Shown here piece by piece: positions 36,781 to 45,497 of a DNA stretch of 64,000 nt. Origin of the DNA: Chryseobacterium hagamense. Lineage in GTDB: Bacteria > Bacteroidota > Bacteroidia > Flavobacteriales > Weeksellaceae. Position 1 is the first letter of the stretch; the number at the start of each line of letters is the position of its first letter. The translations under genes and the position numbers were made by a program. Below the pieces are notes generated by a model. It ran no database searches and was not told the DNA's origin. It saw nothing but the letters and a program-made list of their open reading frames with translations. The stretch lies in the NCBI RefSeq assembly GCF_007991455.1, contig NZ_BJYJ01000020.1, positions 1 through 64,000 of the forward strand, given 5' to 3'.

Positions 36781-38742
36781 ATGAATCTATTTAAAAGAAA
36801 ACTAATACTCCTTTTCAGCTGCTTCTGCATCGTTTCCGTCCTGTTTTCACAGTCTGCATCCGGAACCGTTTTGCAGCTGGATATGAATACTACCGGTATT
36901 AAAATACAGCCTACGATGTACGGGATATTTTTCGAGGACATCAATCAGGCGGCTGACGGAGGCCTGTATGCGGAGCTCGTGAAGAACCGGTCTTTTGAAT
37001 TCACTGAACCTCTGACGGGCTGGAAACAGCCGAATACCAGATACCAGTCGGAAAACCCGGACTCAGGATATGCTACCGTTTTTAATAATCCCAATAAAAC
37101 CAACCACAATTATCTTCGGGTTACGGTCGGCAATGATAAAAATTATCAGCTGGTCAACGAGGGCTTCAGGGGAATTGGCATACAGAAGGAGGCGTCGTAT
37201 GATTTCAGTTGCCTGCTGGCAAAGGGAGAAGTAAATATCAGGACGGTAAAGGCGGAACTTGTGGATGAAAACAATAAAGTAGTGGCCTCAGCCGAAGTCA
37301 AAATAACAAATCCGGGCTGGCAGAAATATTCGGTGGCCATGAAAGCCTCCAGAACCGTTGAAAAAGGAAAATTAAGACTCACCTTTACCGGAAAAGGAAC
37401 TTTGCTGATGGATATGGTTTCTCTTTTCCCGCAGGACACCTGGAAAGGAAGAAAAGGTGGATTGCGGCAAGATCTTGTTCAGAAGTTGTACGACCTGAAG
37501 CCGGGATTCGTGAGATTTCCGGGCGGCTGTATTGTAGAGGGAAGAACCCTGGCCAACCGGTACCAGTGGAAAAAAACAATCGGTGATGTGGCCGACCGCG
37601 AACTGATTATTAACCGCTGGAATACCGAATTTTCCCATCGGTCTTCTCCCGATTATTTTCAGACCTTTGGGCTTGGGTTTATGGAATATTTCCAGCTGGC
37701 CGAAGACCTGGGCGCGGCTCCGCTTCCGATCCTGAGCTGCGGAATGGCCTGCCAGTTCAACACCGGCGAATTGGTGAGGATGGAAGACCTGGATCCTTAC
37801 GTGCAGGATGCCCTGGATCTTATTGAATTTGCCAACGGAGATCCCGCAAAGACCAAATGGGGAAAATTCCGGGCAGAACTCGGGCATCCTCAACCTTTCA
37901 ACCTGAAATTCATCGGGGTAGGCAATGAACAGTGGGGACCTGATTATCTAGAACGGTACCGGATTTTTGAGCATGCCATTCATTCGAGATATCCGGAAAT
38001 CAATATCGTATCCGGCAGCGGACCTTATTCCGACGGGGAATACTTTGACTACGGGTGGAAGGAACTTAAAAAACTGGATCCTCAGCTGATTGACGAACAT
38101 TATTATAAACCGCCGCAATGGTTCCTGGAAAATGCGGCCAGGTATGACCGGTACGACCGTTCCGGCCCGAAAGTTTTTGCCGGCGAATATGCGGCCCACA
38201 GCGGATCCGGAGATGACGGCCGGAAGAGGAACAACTGGGAAGCCGCGCTTTCTGAAGCGGCTTTCATGACCGGGTTGGAACGGAATGCCGATGTCGTGTA
38301 CATGAGTTCCTACGCACCGCTCTTTGCCCATACCGACAACTGGCAGTGGGCACCGGATCTGATCTGGTTCAATAATCTCGGGTCTTACGCCACGCCGAGT
38401 TATTATGTCCAGCAGCTGTTTTCGGTAAACAAGGGAAGTCCTTTGACAGAGAAACAGAGATTATATGCTTCCGCCGTAAAAGATGCGCTTAAAAAAGAAG
38501 TCATTGTAAAAATCGTTAATGTGGATGGCACAGACAGGGAAGTGGAGGTTGTTCCCAGTCATCCGGTAGCCGTGAAAAAGCTTTCGGAAACCGTTCTGAC
38601 AGCCTCGAAACCGGATGACACGAATACCTTCGGTCGGGAACATATTATTCCGGCAGAAAAGGAAGTATTGATTAAAAACAGAAAAATAGTAGCGTCGGTT
38701 CCCGCTCGTTCCCTGGTCATTTTAAAAATGAAGATCCGCTAA
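36781..38742 (+). CDS. GH51 alpha-L-arabinofuranosidase
   Basis: 653 aa with signal peptide (about 1-26, LFSQSASG). The region before the barrel has MYGIFFEDINQAADGGLYAELVKNRSFE, the GH51 N-terminal signature. The catalytic acid Glu383 lies in IGVGNEQWGPDY and the nucleophile Glu469 in FAGEYAAHSG. A carbohydrate-binding-like insert lies at about 75-225. It hydrolyses terminal alpha-L-arabinofuranose. As the last gene of the PUL it is separated from GH35 by a terminator and repeat D. Confidence 0.92.
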   Translation: MNLFKRKLILLFSCFCIVSVLFSQSASGTVLQLDMNTTGIKIQPTMYGIFFEDINQAADGGLYAELVKNRSFEFTEPLTGWKQPNTRYQSENPDSGYATVFNNPNKTNHNYLRVTVGNDKNYQLVNEGFRGIGIQKEASYDFSCLLAKGEVNIRTVKAELVDENNKVVASAEVKITNPGWQKYSVAMKASRTVEKGKLRLTFTGKGTLLMDMVSLFPQDTWKGRKGGLRQDLVQKLYDLKPGFVRFPGGCIVEGRTLANRYQWKKTIGDVADRELIINRWNTEFSHRSSPDYFQTFGLGFMEYFQLAEDLGAAPLPILSCGMACQFNTGELVRMEDLDPYVQDALDLIEFANGDPAKTKWGKFRAELGHPQPFNLKFIGVGNEQWGPDYLERYRIFEHAIHSRYPEINIVSGSGPYSDGEYFDYGWKELKKLDPQLIDEHYYKPPQWFLENAARYDRYDRSGPKVFAGEYAAHSGSGDDGRKRNNWEAALSEAAFMTGLERNADVVYMSSYAPLFAHTDNWQWAPDLIWFNNLGSYATPSYYVQQLFSVNKGSPLTEKQRLYASAVKDALKKEVIVKIVNVDGTDREVEVVPSHPVAVKKLSETVLTASKPDDTNTFGREHIIPAEKEVLIKNRKIVASVPARSLVILKMKIR

Positions 38743-38817
38743 TCCCGGAATGAAACAGAATCAAAGTTCCTGTTATGAACAAAGTTCCTCTTTAATCATC
38801 ACTCCTTTGTTATTTAG

Positions 38818-38915
38818 CTTGAAATCGAAGAAGAGCATAGATTAGCAGGATGGAAAAGGGAGACTTCCTGCTTCCCATCTGTTAACCTGATTTTTACTGC
38901 GGGTTTAGGTTGATG
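38818..38915. repeat. Decayed repeat, copy I: two right ends head to head
   Basis: CTTGAAATCGAAGAAGAGCA plus TTAGCAGGATGGAAAAGGGA matches the reversed right end of the family. Immediately after, ACTTCCTGCTTCCC and CTGTTAACCTG resemble the forward right end. Both are diverged. Confidence 0.4.
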
Positions 38916-38927
38916 GATAAAATAGAA

Positions 38928-38960
38928 AGACCGTCTGAATATTCCGGACAGTCTCTTTAT
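38928..38960. terminator. Terminator between GH51 and the leftward small genes
   Basis: Stem AGACCGTCTG (38928-38937) / CGGACAGTCT (38945-38954), one mismatch, followed by a T-rich tail; AT-rich on the other side as well. Confidence 0.6.
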
Positions 38961-38978
38961 TTTTAATTCTGAATATTT

Positions 38979-39110
38979 TTACAGGCATGCTGCAACAATA
39001 AATACGCTTACCGTTACCGCAATATGTGTAATCAGGATTTTAACCTGTTGCCGGGATTTGGATTCTTCCCAGGTTTTCCAGTCGGATTGTCTTCTTATTT
39101 TATTTCTCAT
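38979..39110 (-). CDS. 43-aa membrane peptide next to the DUF7674-like gene
   Basis: A small leftward frame: a basic/polar N-terminus (MRNKIRRQSDWKTW) followed by a single hydrophobic segment (LITHIAVTVSVFIVAACL). It starts 18 bp after the DUF7674-like stop, in the same direction, and has the same build as the 47-aa peptide on the other side of that gene. Both are shorter than usual gene-calling limits. The paired layout supports real genes; the function is unknown. Confidence 0.5.
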   Translation of the reverse strand: MRNKIRRQSDWKTWEESKSRQQVKILITHIAVTVSVFIVAACL

Positions 39111-39128
39111 CCTGTCAATGTAATTTTG

Positions 39129-39485
39129 TTAAATGCTGTGGCTGTAAATCTGTCTTGCATATACCTGCTGCAGTTCCGGTGAAAGGTGGCCGAAAATCAG
39201 ATGGCGGTATTCTTTATCACAGAATGCGGTACAGTTGTCCAGCGAATAGATAAAAGAATTCTCAATGGCATCCTTCACCATTTGGTCGCCATCCTTATAA
39301 ATTTCATCCATCATCAGGAGACATCTGGATAAACAGTGGGTATCATTCTTCCGGATCATTGTTTTTATTTTATCGGTTAAAAACTCAATGAGGTGGTAAG
39401 AATTCCGGATGTCGGTGTTCTCGAGATCACTGCAGATTTCCGGAATTGCAACGGTAATTTCCTGGGTAGCTTGTACGTAATTCAT
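39129..39485 (-). CDS. DUF7674-like small protein (paralogue of the 6.7-kb gene)
   Basis: 118 aa, soluble and helical, no signal peptide. Motif MDEIYKDGDQMVKDAIENSF aligns with the protein at 6692-7087. The C-terminal part differs (LIFGHLSPELQQVYARQIY). It lies between two tiny membrane-peptide genes in the same orientation with short gaps (17-18 bp), so the three form a small operon divergent from the nucleoid-associated protein gene. No function is known to me. Confidence 0.7.
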   Translation of the reverse strand: MNYVQATQEITVAIPEICSDLENTDIRNSYHLIEFLTDKIKTMIRKNDTHCLSRCLLMMDEIYKDGDQMVKDAIENSFIYSLDNCTAFCDKEYRHLIFGHLSPELQQVYARQIYSHSI

Positions 39486-39501
39486 ATATTTTGTGATTTG
39501 G

Positions 39502-39645
39502 TTAAAAGAAAAGGATTAAAATTGTTACGGCGGCTGTAAGGAGGATCAGGAGCAGGTGATAGGGCTTCAGCCATTCCGGGGTCTCCGGGCCTCTGCTTCT
39601 GATTCTTCTCAGCGTATCTATTCTGTTTAAGGTTTTTAAGTCCAT
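39502..39645 (-). CDS. 47-aa single-span membrane peptide
   Basis: A leftward frame with a basic N-terminal half (LNRIDTLRRIRSRG, then PEWLKP) and a C-terminal hydrophobic helix (LLLILLTAAVTILILFF). It ends 17 bp before the DUF7674-like gene. A longer open frame in another phase over the same DNA has no protein-like character, and I reject it. Confidence 0.5.
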   Translation of the reverse strand: MDLKTLNRIDTLRRIRSRGPETPEWLKPYHLLLILLTAAVTILILFF

Positions 39646-39858
39646 AATCTATGGGTAAATGTTCACAAGCATGATGCCAAATTCCGTTCCTATGTGGGAT
39701 GTGGTGTAGTATATATTTGATATTTAATATTTTAAATGTACGTCCTCTCTGAGGCATAAGAAAAAACCCTTTCAGAATGATAGGGATTTTATCAGAATGA
39801 AATTCATCCGATTGTCTGATATAATTAATATCTTTGCAGTCCAAAAATAGTCAGGAAC

Positions 39859-40872
39859 ATGTTTTCAAAAATCGTAGTACACAGGGTAGGAAATAAAATC
39901 AACGGAGAATCTTTGATCCTTTCGCAGGAAGAACTGCAGCTGGAGGAAGGGATGGCGGAATTGCTGGAGAACTATTTTTTAGGCTCCTTCAAATCGGAAG
40001 AGACGTTTCATTTTTACAGCGATTCGTATCTGGTGAATAATCCGGTATACAGTTCGGTATCCGAGATTTTTGATGACAAGGCTAAATTCATGTGGGAAGC
40101 CGAAAATATCGCCAAGCACCTTTTTGAAGCGGCGGAAAACCCGAGGGTTCAGGGGGGTGAGCTGTTCATCGTTTACTTCGAAGACGAAAGGGAAGGCACG
40201 GAAAGGGTAGACAAGATCGGTATTTTCAAAACGGAAAAAAGAGAATCTTTCCTGAAAATTGCCCCTGGCGAAGACAATTTTGAGATCGAAAAAGACCAGG
40301 GAATCGGTTTGTCCAAGATTGACAAGGCAGCCCTGATCTACAATAACGATAAAGAAACCGGCTATGTGCTTTCCGTGGTTGATAACAACAAAAACGGCGA
40401 TATGTACTACTGGTTCGAGGATTTCCTGAAGGTAAAACAGCGGGATGACGAATATTTCCATACCCAGGAAGCCCTGATGGTCTATAAAGACTACATCACC
40501 AAGCAGCTGCCGCAGGAATTTGAAGTTTCCAAGGCGGACCAGGCGGATTTTCTGAACAAGTCCATTAATTTCTTTAAGGAAAAAGAAGAATTCAAGCTTG
40601 ACGAATTTGCCAGTGAAGTGCTGGGTGATGAGCACGTGATCGAAAGCTTCAATAATTTTAAAACCGATTATGAGCAGGATATGCAGATCAACATCGCTGA
40701 AGAATTCCCCATCAGCGAAGCGGCGGTAAAGAAAACGCAGCGTCATTTCAAAAGCATCATCAAGCTCGATAAGAACTTCCACATCTACATCCACGGCGAC
40801 CGGCAGAAACTTGCGCAGGGAGAAGATGAGAACGGAAAATATTATATGCTGTATTTCGAGAAAGAAGTTTAA
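39859..40872 (+). CDS. Nucleoid-associated protein (NdpA/YejK family)
   Basis: 337 aa, cytosolic and acidic. Family signatures: an N-terminal SKIVVHRVGNKINGE segment, the middle GGELFIVYFED and a C-terminal FHIYIHGDRQ(K)L region. NdpA/YejK proteins associate with the nucleoid; their exact role is poorly known. A TATCTTTG -7-like box lies at 39829-39836, with ATTG upstream. Divergent from the DUF7674 operon and followed by a cyclase pseudogene. Confidence 0.85.
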   Translation: MFSKIVVHRVGNKINGESLILSQEELQLEEGMAELLENYFLGSFKSEETFHFYSDSYLVNNPVYSSVSEIFDDKAKFMWEAENIAKHLFEAAENPRVQGGELFIVYFEDEREGTERVDKIGIFKTEKRESFLKIAPGEDNFEIEKDQGIGLSKIDKAALIYNNDKETGYVLSVVDNNKNGDMYYWFEDFLKVKQRDDEYFHTQEALMVYKDYITKQLPQEFEVSKADQADFLNKSINFFKEKEEFKLDEFASEVLGDEHVIESFNNFKTDYEQDMQINIAEEFPISEAAVKKTQRHFKSIIKLDKNFHIYIHGDRQKLAQGEDENGKYYMLYFEKEV

Positions 40873-40894
40873 ATTTGGGAAAAACTTAATTCCC

Positions 40895-41181
40895 ATGCAG
40901 CAGTATAAAATTATCGATCTTTCCAAGCCGATCCGGTACAATGCGGGAGATCCGTGGTTTATGAAAGTGAAGATCAGGCATAAATCCCATAAACAGTAGC
41001 ATTGGCTGATCCGTCTGGCATTGGGCCTTCCTGCTAAGCTTTTGATAAAGAATATCTTCACATGGAGCAGCTGACGAATCTTTCTGCACTGCCGTCCTCC
41101 GGATTCAAAGTGTGTGTGTTTCCCTTGAAGATCGTTGGCGGATCGGCAGCCCCGGCACGGGTGGTCGCCATCCTGGAATAG
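40895..41181 (+). pseudogene. Cyclase-family (kynurenine-formamidase-like) gene remnant
   Basis: The first 34 codons (YKIIDLSKPIRYNAGDPWFM) match the N-terminus of a cyclase-family protein. An in-frame TAG follows HKSHKQ, but the same frame continues with HWLIRLALGLPAKLLIK. It then joins, in another frame, to the C-terminal end (EYLHMEQLTNLSALP, VFPLKIVGGSAAPARVV) and a natural stop. Intact relatives are some 250 residues, so over half of the gene (metal site and catalytic part) is deleted. Clearly non-functional. Confidence 0.8.
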
Positions 41182-41355
41182 GGAGATTAAACAGACTGTA
41201 AAGGATGGGACAGGTTTATTTCTTCCGTTTTACTTTAGATGTATCAGAAATAAATTACTGCAGAAGCCTTATTAACAAAGAATAATATCCTAAAAATATC
41301 CCGATGGAATGAAATTTTTTCGAATATTGTGGTATTAATTGTAAAGAAAAAAACA

Positions 41356-41384
41356 TTGTACCACGAAAAAAAGAGTTATATTTG
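41356..41384 (+). promoter_or_regulatory. Bacteroidota promoter of the phytochrome gene
   Basis: TTG (41356-41358), 18 bp, then TATATTTG (41377-41384), which fits the TTTG/TAnnTTTG housekeeping pattern. It lies 17 bp before the ATG. Confidence 0.55.
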
Positions 41385-41401
41385 ATTGGTCAAAGTATTA
41401 T

Positions 41402-43594
41402 ATGAATTTTGTAGAATGTCATGAAGAGCCTATCCATATTCCGGGCTACATACAAAGTTTTGGTTATCTGATTGGCATTGATGCAGAGTCTCATTCCATA
41501 ACTTTTTTCAGCGAGAATATCAGGGATATTTTTTCTGTCGAAAATCTAAATCAGCTTTTCGGCAGGAAGCTAACGGACTTTTCCGAAAGCTTTGTAAGTA
41601 TTATAGAATCCGATATTTATAATTCTTTGCCTAAATTTACCCGTAGAGAAAACGAAACTTATTACGATAAGATTTTTATCGGCGGAAGCGAATATCATTT
41701 CTCCGTCTATAAAAGTAAGAATATTATTTTTCTGGAATTCGAAAAGGTGGTCCGCAATCCCAATAAGAGGATTTCCAATAAGTACGATAATTTCTACATT
41801 ATCGACGATTACCAGGAAATCTGGGACCAGCTCCTGAATACGTTATCTAAAATCGTGAATTACGACCGGATGATGATCTATAAGTTTGCCATGGACGGAT
41901 CCGGAAAGGTAATTGCCGAAAAAACCAATGAAAACCTGGAAAGCTACCTGGGACTTCATTATCCTGAGAGCGATATCCCGAGACAGGCAAGGGAGCTTTA
42001 CCTTAAAAAAAGAAAAAGGATTTTTAGTAATGTGCATGCGGAAACGGTACCGCTTTTAAGCAAGACACATGAAACCATTGATCTGACTTATTCTGCATCC
42101 CGCGGAATGTCGCCGATCCATGGGCAGTATATAAAGAATTCCGGGGCTTCTTCGAGCTTCAGTGTTTCAATCATCATCGACGATCAGCTTTGGGGGCTGG
42201 TCACCTGCCAGAACGTAAAGCCGAAACATATTGATCTGGAAGACCGCGTGCAGGCAGGGATTTTTACGGCATTGGCATCCAACGCCTATTCTTCGTTCAA
42301 ATCTAAAAATGAACTGAACTACCGGCTGGAACTTAACCGGAAGATGACTTATCTGAAAACGGAATTTTTAAAACACAACAATTTATTCAACTCCCTGATT
42401 GAGAATAAGGCACAGATCAAAAGTCTTCCGGAAGCGGACGGACTGGCGATTATTGCCGATGAAAATATAGTAACCGAAGGAAATGTACCTGGACATGACA
42501 ACATGCTGAGCATTATCCGTTGGGCCCACGCCCATACGGAAGATGATATGTATCTGAGCCGGAGTTTCCTGAGGGATCACGGCCAGGAACTGGGGCTGAA
42601 GGAAGGCATTGCCGGAATTGCCATCTACTTTATTGAAAGAAGCAAAAATAACCTCCTCATCTGGTTCAAAAAAGAGTTTGACGAACATATCGATTGGGCC
42701 GGAAATCCGGAGAAGAAAATCGATACGATTTCCCAGGATGGCGAAGAACGGAAAATTGTTTCTCCGAGAACTTCTTTCGAAATCTTTACGGAGAGCATCA
42801 AAGGAAACTCAAAAAGATGGAGTTCCAGGAATATCACGGCATTGCAGGCCATGAAAGACCTCATTCTGGAGACCTCCCATAAAAACTACAATACCATCAA
42901 AAGGCTGAACGACGAGCTGAAAAAGGTAAATGAAGAACTCGACAGTTTCTCCTATACCATTTCCCATGACCTGGGAACACCGCTGACCGTGATGAAGCTG
43001 AATGCACAGATGCTTCTGAAAAGCCTGAACGACGAATCGGATAAAAGCCGGAATAAAATCAATTCCATTATTGAGGAAATCGACAATATGGCGGAAATGA
43101 TGAACGACGTTCTGGAGCTCAGCCGTGCCAAACACAGCGAGATTCAGCTGGAAACCCTGCAGACTGCCGGTACCATCGCGAAAATTTCCGAAAATGCAAA
43201 AATCACTTTCGGAAGTCCGGGCAGTGAAGTGGTGATTAAAGAATGCCCGGATGTGCTGGCGGATAAAACCATGCTTCACCAGGTATTTTTAAATATCATC
43301 AACAATGCCATCAAGTATTCTTCACGGCAGGAACAGCCAAGGGTGGAGATTGAAGGAAAAGAAGAAGGAGATATGGTAATCTACCGGATTAAAGATAACG
43401 GGATCGGAATTCCTGCTGAAAACAAGCATAAAATGTTTAAGATTTTCAACAGGATGGACAACGCGAAAAAATTTAAAGGAAATGGCATCGGCCTCTCCAT
43501 TGTACACCGGATTATGCGCAGGTTGGGCGGAAACGTAAACTACGAAAGCAGCCAGGACGGCACTTGTTTTATATTAACATTTAAAAAGCCTTAA
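41402..43594 (+). CDS. Bacteriophytochrome histidine kinase
   Basis: 730 aa. PAS-GAF-PHY photosensory core plus kinase: the biliverdin-linking Cys6 in VECHEEPIHIPG, DIP motif (191-193) in ESDIPRQARELY, chromophore-pocket His240 in SPIHGQYI, and the PHY tongue motif SPRTSF (about 460). A coiled-coil linker leads to a HisKA domain with SYTISHDLGTPL (His522) and an HATPase domain (NIINNAIKYSS, DNGIGI, GNGIGLSIV). It senses red/far-red light through biliverdin, supplied by the heme oxygenase encoded 25 bp downstream. No response regulator is encoded beside it. Confidence 0.95.
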   Translation: MNFVECHEEPIHIPGYIQSFGYLIGIDAESHSITFFSENIRDIFSVENLNQLFGRKLTDFSESFVSIIESDIYNSLPKFTRRENETYYDKIFIGGSEYHFSVYKSKNIIFLEFEKVVRNPNKRISNKYDNFYIIDDYQEIWDQLLNTLSKIVNYDRMMIYKFAMDGSGKVIAEKTNENLESYLGLHYPESDIPRQARELYLKKRKRIFSNVHAETVPLLSKTHETIDLTYSASRGMSPIHGQYIKNSGASSSFSVSIIIDDQLWGLVTCQNVKPKHIDLEDRVQAGIFTALASNAYSSFKSKNELNYRLELNRKMTYLKTEFLKHNNLFNSLIENKAQIKSLPEADGLAIIADENIVTEGNVPGHDNMLSIIRWAHAHTEDDMYLSRSFLRDHGQELGLKEGIAGIAIYFIERSKNNLLIWFKKEFDEHIDWAGNPEKKIDTISQDGEERKIVSPRTSFEIFTESIKGNSKRWSSRNITALQAMKDLILETSHKNYNTIKRLNDELKKVNEELDSFSYTISHDLGTPLTVMKLNAQMLLKSLNDESDKSRNKINSIIEEIDNMAEMMNDVLELSRAKHSEIQLETLQTAGTIAKISENAKITFGSPGSEVVIKECPDVLADKTMLHQVFLNIINNAIKYSSRQEQPRVEIEGKEEGDMVIYRIKDNGIGIPAENKHKMFKIFNRMDNAKKFKGNGIGLSIVHRIMRRLGGNVNYESSQDGTCFILTFKKP

Positions 43595-43619
43595 AAATTC
43601 TGGCATTTTTTAAATTCTT

Positions 43620-44171
43620 ATGGTATCTGAATATCTTAAACAACATACGGCAGCCTATCATGATGCTGCAGAAGAACTTTTTAACTCCAAAAAAATATTC
43701 AACAGGACCTTTACGCTTGAAGATTATAAAAAAATAATAGGGACCAATTACCTGATGCTGCTTCATTCCGAAGATCAGATTTTCAGCAGTCTTTCCGGTG
43801 ATTTGGCCGATAAACTGCAACTGAAAGAACGGAAAAAACTGCCGCTGATCGAAAAAGATCTGGCCAGCCTTTCCCTTGAGAATAAAACCCCCGCCCATGA
43901 TCTGGAATTTGCCAACGCAAACGAAGCCCTGGGTGCTTTATACGTCATTGAAGGCTCTACCCTGGGTGGAAATGTTATTGCCAGACAGCTTTCAAAAACG
44001 GAAGGTTTTGATGAGGTTACCTTTAATTTTTTCGGCTGCTATCAGGAAAATACAGGGGCGATGTGGAAAAATTTCAAAGAAGTGCTGGATACGGAAGTGG
44101 CCGAAAAGAACTATGATGAAGTGCTTTCCGGCGCTAAGAAGCTTTATACCTTCCTGCTAAACGTTAACTAA
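43620..44171 (+). CDS. Biliverdin-producing heme oxygenase (BphO type)
   Basis: 183 aa, bacterial heme-oxygenase fold. The proximal His is probably His14 in HTAAYHDAAEELF; the distal helix has LGALYVIEGSTLGGNVIA. It opens heme to biliverdin, which is the chromophore of the phytochrome encoded immediately upstream. The 25-bp gap implies one operon. Confidence 0.9.
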   Translation: MVSEYLKQHTAAYHDAAEELFNSKKIFNRTFTLEDYKKIIGTNYLMLLHSEDQIFSSLSGDLADKLQLKERKKLPLIEKDLASLSLENKTPAHDLEFANANEALGALYVIEGSTLGGNVIARQLSKTEGFDEVTFNFFGCYQENTGAMWKNFKEVLDTEVAEKNYDEVLSGAKKLYTFLLNVN

Positions 44172-44203
44172 TTTATATCATATACAATTAAATTCCTGAA
44201 AGA

Positions 44204-44234
44204 TTGCCCAATTTTTCAGGAATTGTTAAATTTG
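44204..44234 (+). promoter_or_regulatory. Promoter of malate dehydrogenase
   Basis: TTG (44204-44206), 20-bp spacer, TAAATTTG (44227-44234): a consensus Bacteroidota promoter. The 5' leader would be about 110 nt. Confidence 0.6.
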
Positions 44235-44351
44235 GGCGTTCCCAATGGAAAAACTAACCGACGGGAAAGGATAAATTATAATAAATAAAAAGTAAACATT
44301 ATGAAGCGGTAACGTTCCATAATACCATTAAAAACAATAAATAAGTATATT

Positions 44352-45278
44352 ATGAAAGTAACTGTAGTAGGTGCAGGCGCTGTAGGAGCAAGCTGTGCAG
44401 AATACATCGCAATGAAAAACTTCTGTTCGGAAGTGGTTTTGGTAGACATCAAAGAAGGATTTGCGGAAGGTAAGGCCATGGATCTGATGCAGACGGCATC
44501 ACTAAACGGATTCGATACGAAAATTACCGGAACAACAGGGGATTACAGCAAAACTGCAGGTTCTCACGTAGCAGTTATCACTTCCGGGATTCCTCGGAAA
44601 CCGGGGATGACGAGAGAAGAACTGATCGGAATCAATGCAGGAATTGTGAAAGAAGTTACGGAAAACCTGGTAAAACATTCTCCGGAAGTAATCATTATCG
44701 TGGTTTCCAACCCAATGGATACGATGGCTTACCTGGTACATAAAACATCAGGACTTCCTAAGCACAAGATCATCGGCATGGGTGGTGCCCTGGATTCTGC
44801 AAGATTCAAATACAGATTGGCAGAAGCTTTGGAAGCTCCGATTTCCGACGTAGACGGAATGGTGATCGCTGCCCACAGTGATACCGGAATGCTTCCTTTA
44901 TTGAGCAAAGCCACAAGAAACGGGGTTCCTGTAACGGAATTCCTGAGTGATGAGCAGCAGAAATACGTGATCGAAGAAACCAAAGTAGGAGGAGCCACCC
45001 TTACCAAATTGTTGGGAACTTCTGCATGGTATGCACCGGGAGCGGCCGTTTCCGTAATGGTACAGGCCATCGCGTGCGACCAGAAAAAAATGATCCCTTG
45101 TTCTCTGATGCTGGAAGGCGAATACGGACAGAACGATATCTGCCTGGGCGTACCGGCCATCATCGGGAAAAACGGTGTTGAAAAAATCGTTAATGTTACC
45201 CTGACTGCCGATGAGCAGCTGAAGTTTGCCGAAGCAGCCAATGCCGTAAGAGAAGTGAATGGGGATTTGAAGTTTTAA
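44352..45278 (+). CDS. mdh: Malate dehydrogenase
   Basis: 308 aa, LDH-like MDH family. NAD-binding VGAGAVGASCAEYIA, VLVDIKEGFAEGKAMDL, SNPMDTMAYL, the substrate-binding region GMGGALDSARF and the catalytic-His region AAHSDTGMLPL are all present. The dinucleotide-site Asp (VDIKEG) favours NAD. Oxidises malate to oxaloacetate in the TCA cycle. A single-gene unit with its own promoter and terminator. Confidence 0.95.
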   Translation: MKVTVVGAGAVGASCAEYIAMKNFCSEVVLVDIKEGFAEGKAMDLMQTASLNGFDTKITGTTGDYSKTAGSHVAVITSGIPRKPGMTREELIGINAGIVKEVTENLVKHSPEVIIIVVSNPMDTMAYLVHKTSGLPKHKIIGMGGALDSARFKYRLAEALEAPISDVDGMVIAAHSDTGMLPLLSKATRNGVPVTEFLSDEQQKYVIEETKVGGATLTKLLGTSAWYAPGAAVSVMVQAIACDQKKMIPCSLMLEGEYGQNDICLGVPAIIGKNGVEKIVNVTLTADEQLKFAEAANAVREVNGDLKF

Positions 45279-45302
45279 TGAACTACAGACCTTTAGATAT
45301 TG

Positions 45303-45331
45303 AAACCGCGCCGGAAAGGCGCGGTTTTTTA
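45303..45331 (+). terminator. Terminator of mdh
   Basis: Perfect 10-bp stem AAACCGCGCC (45303-45312) / GGCGCGGTTT (45318-45327) with a T-run, 25 bp after the stop. Confidence 0.9.
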
Positions 45332-45354
45332 TTTATTGTACCGGGATAACTTAA

Positions 45355-45497
45355 CGATCTCCGGATAAAGGTTATAATCCTATCGGAAATAGAGACCGTT
45401 TATTCATTTTAACGAGAGTGATTAAAATCATGACTGAATCAGCTTTAATTTTATTTTTGAATCACATAAACGTTCTAATGCGGTTGAATTCATATAG
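45355..45497 (-). repeat. Decayed MITE-like repeat, copy E (left half)
   Basis: Read on the minus strand it has TATGAATTCAACCGC, then TTCAAAAATAAAATTAAAGC and GATTCAGTCATGATTTTAA, the left half of the full form. The right end with CTTCCGGCATCC is not recognisable. Confidence 0.6.

Noticed and set aside
39482-39844. 120-codon leftward frame
   Set aside because: Shadow in another phase of the 47-aa membrane peptide; composition is not protein-like and it runs into the divergent promoter region.
39979-41061. 360-codon leftward frame opposite the nucleoid-associated protein
   Set aside because: Antisense shadow of a clearly recognisable gene; no family motif of its own.
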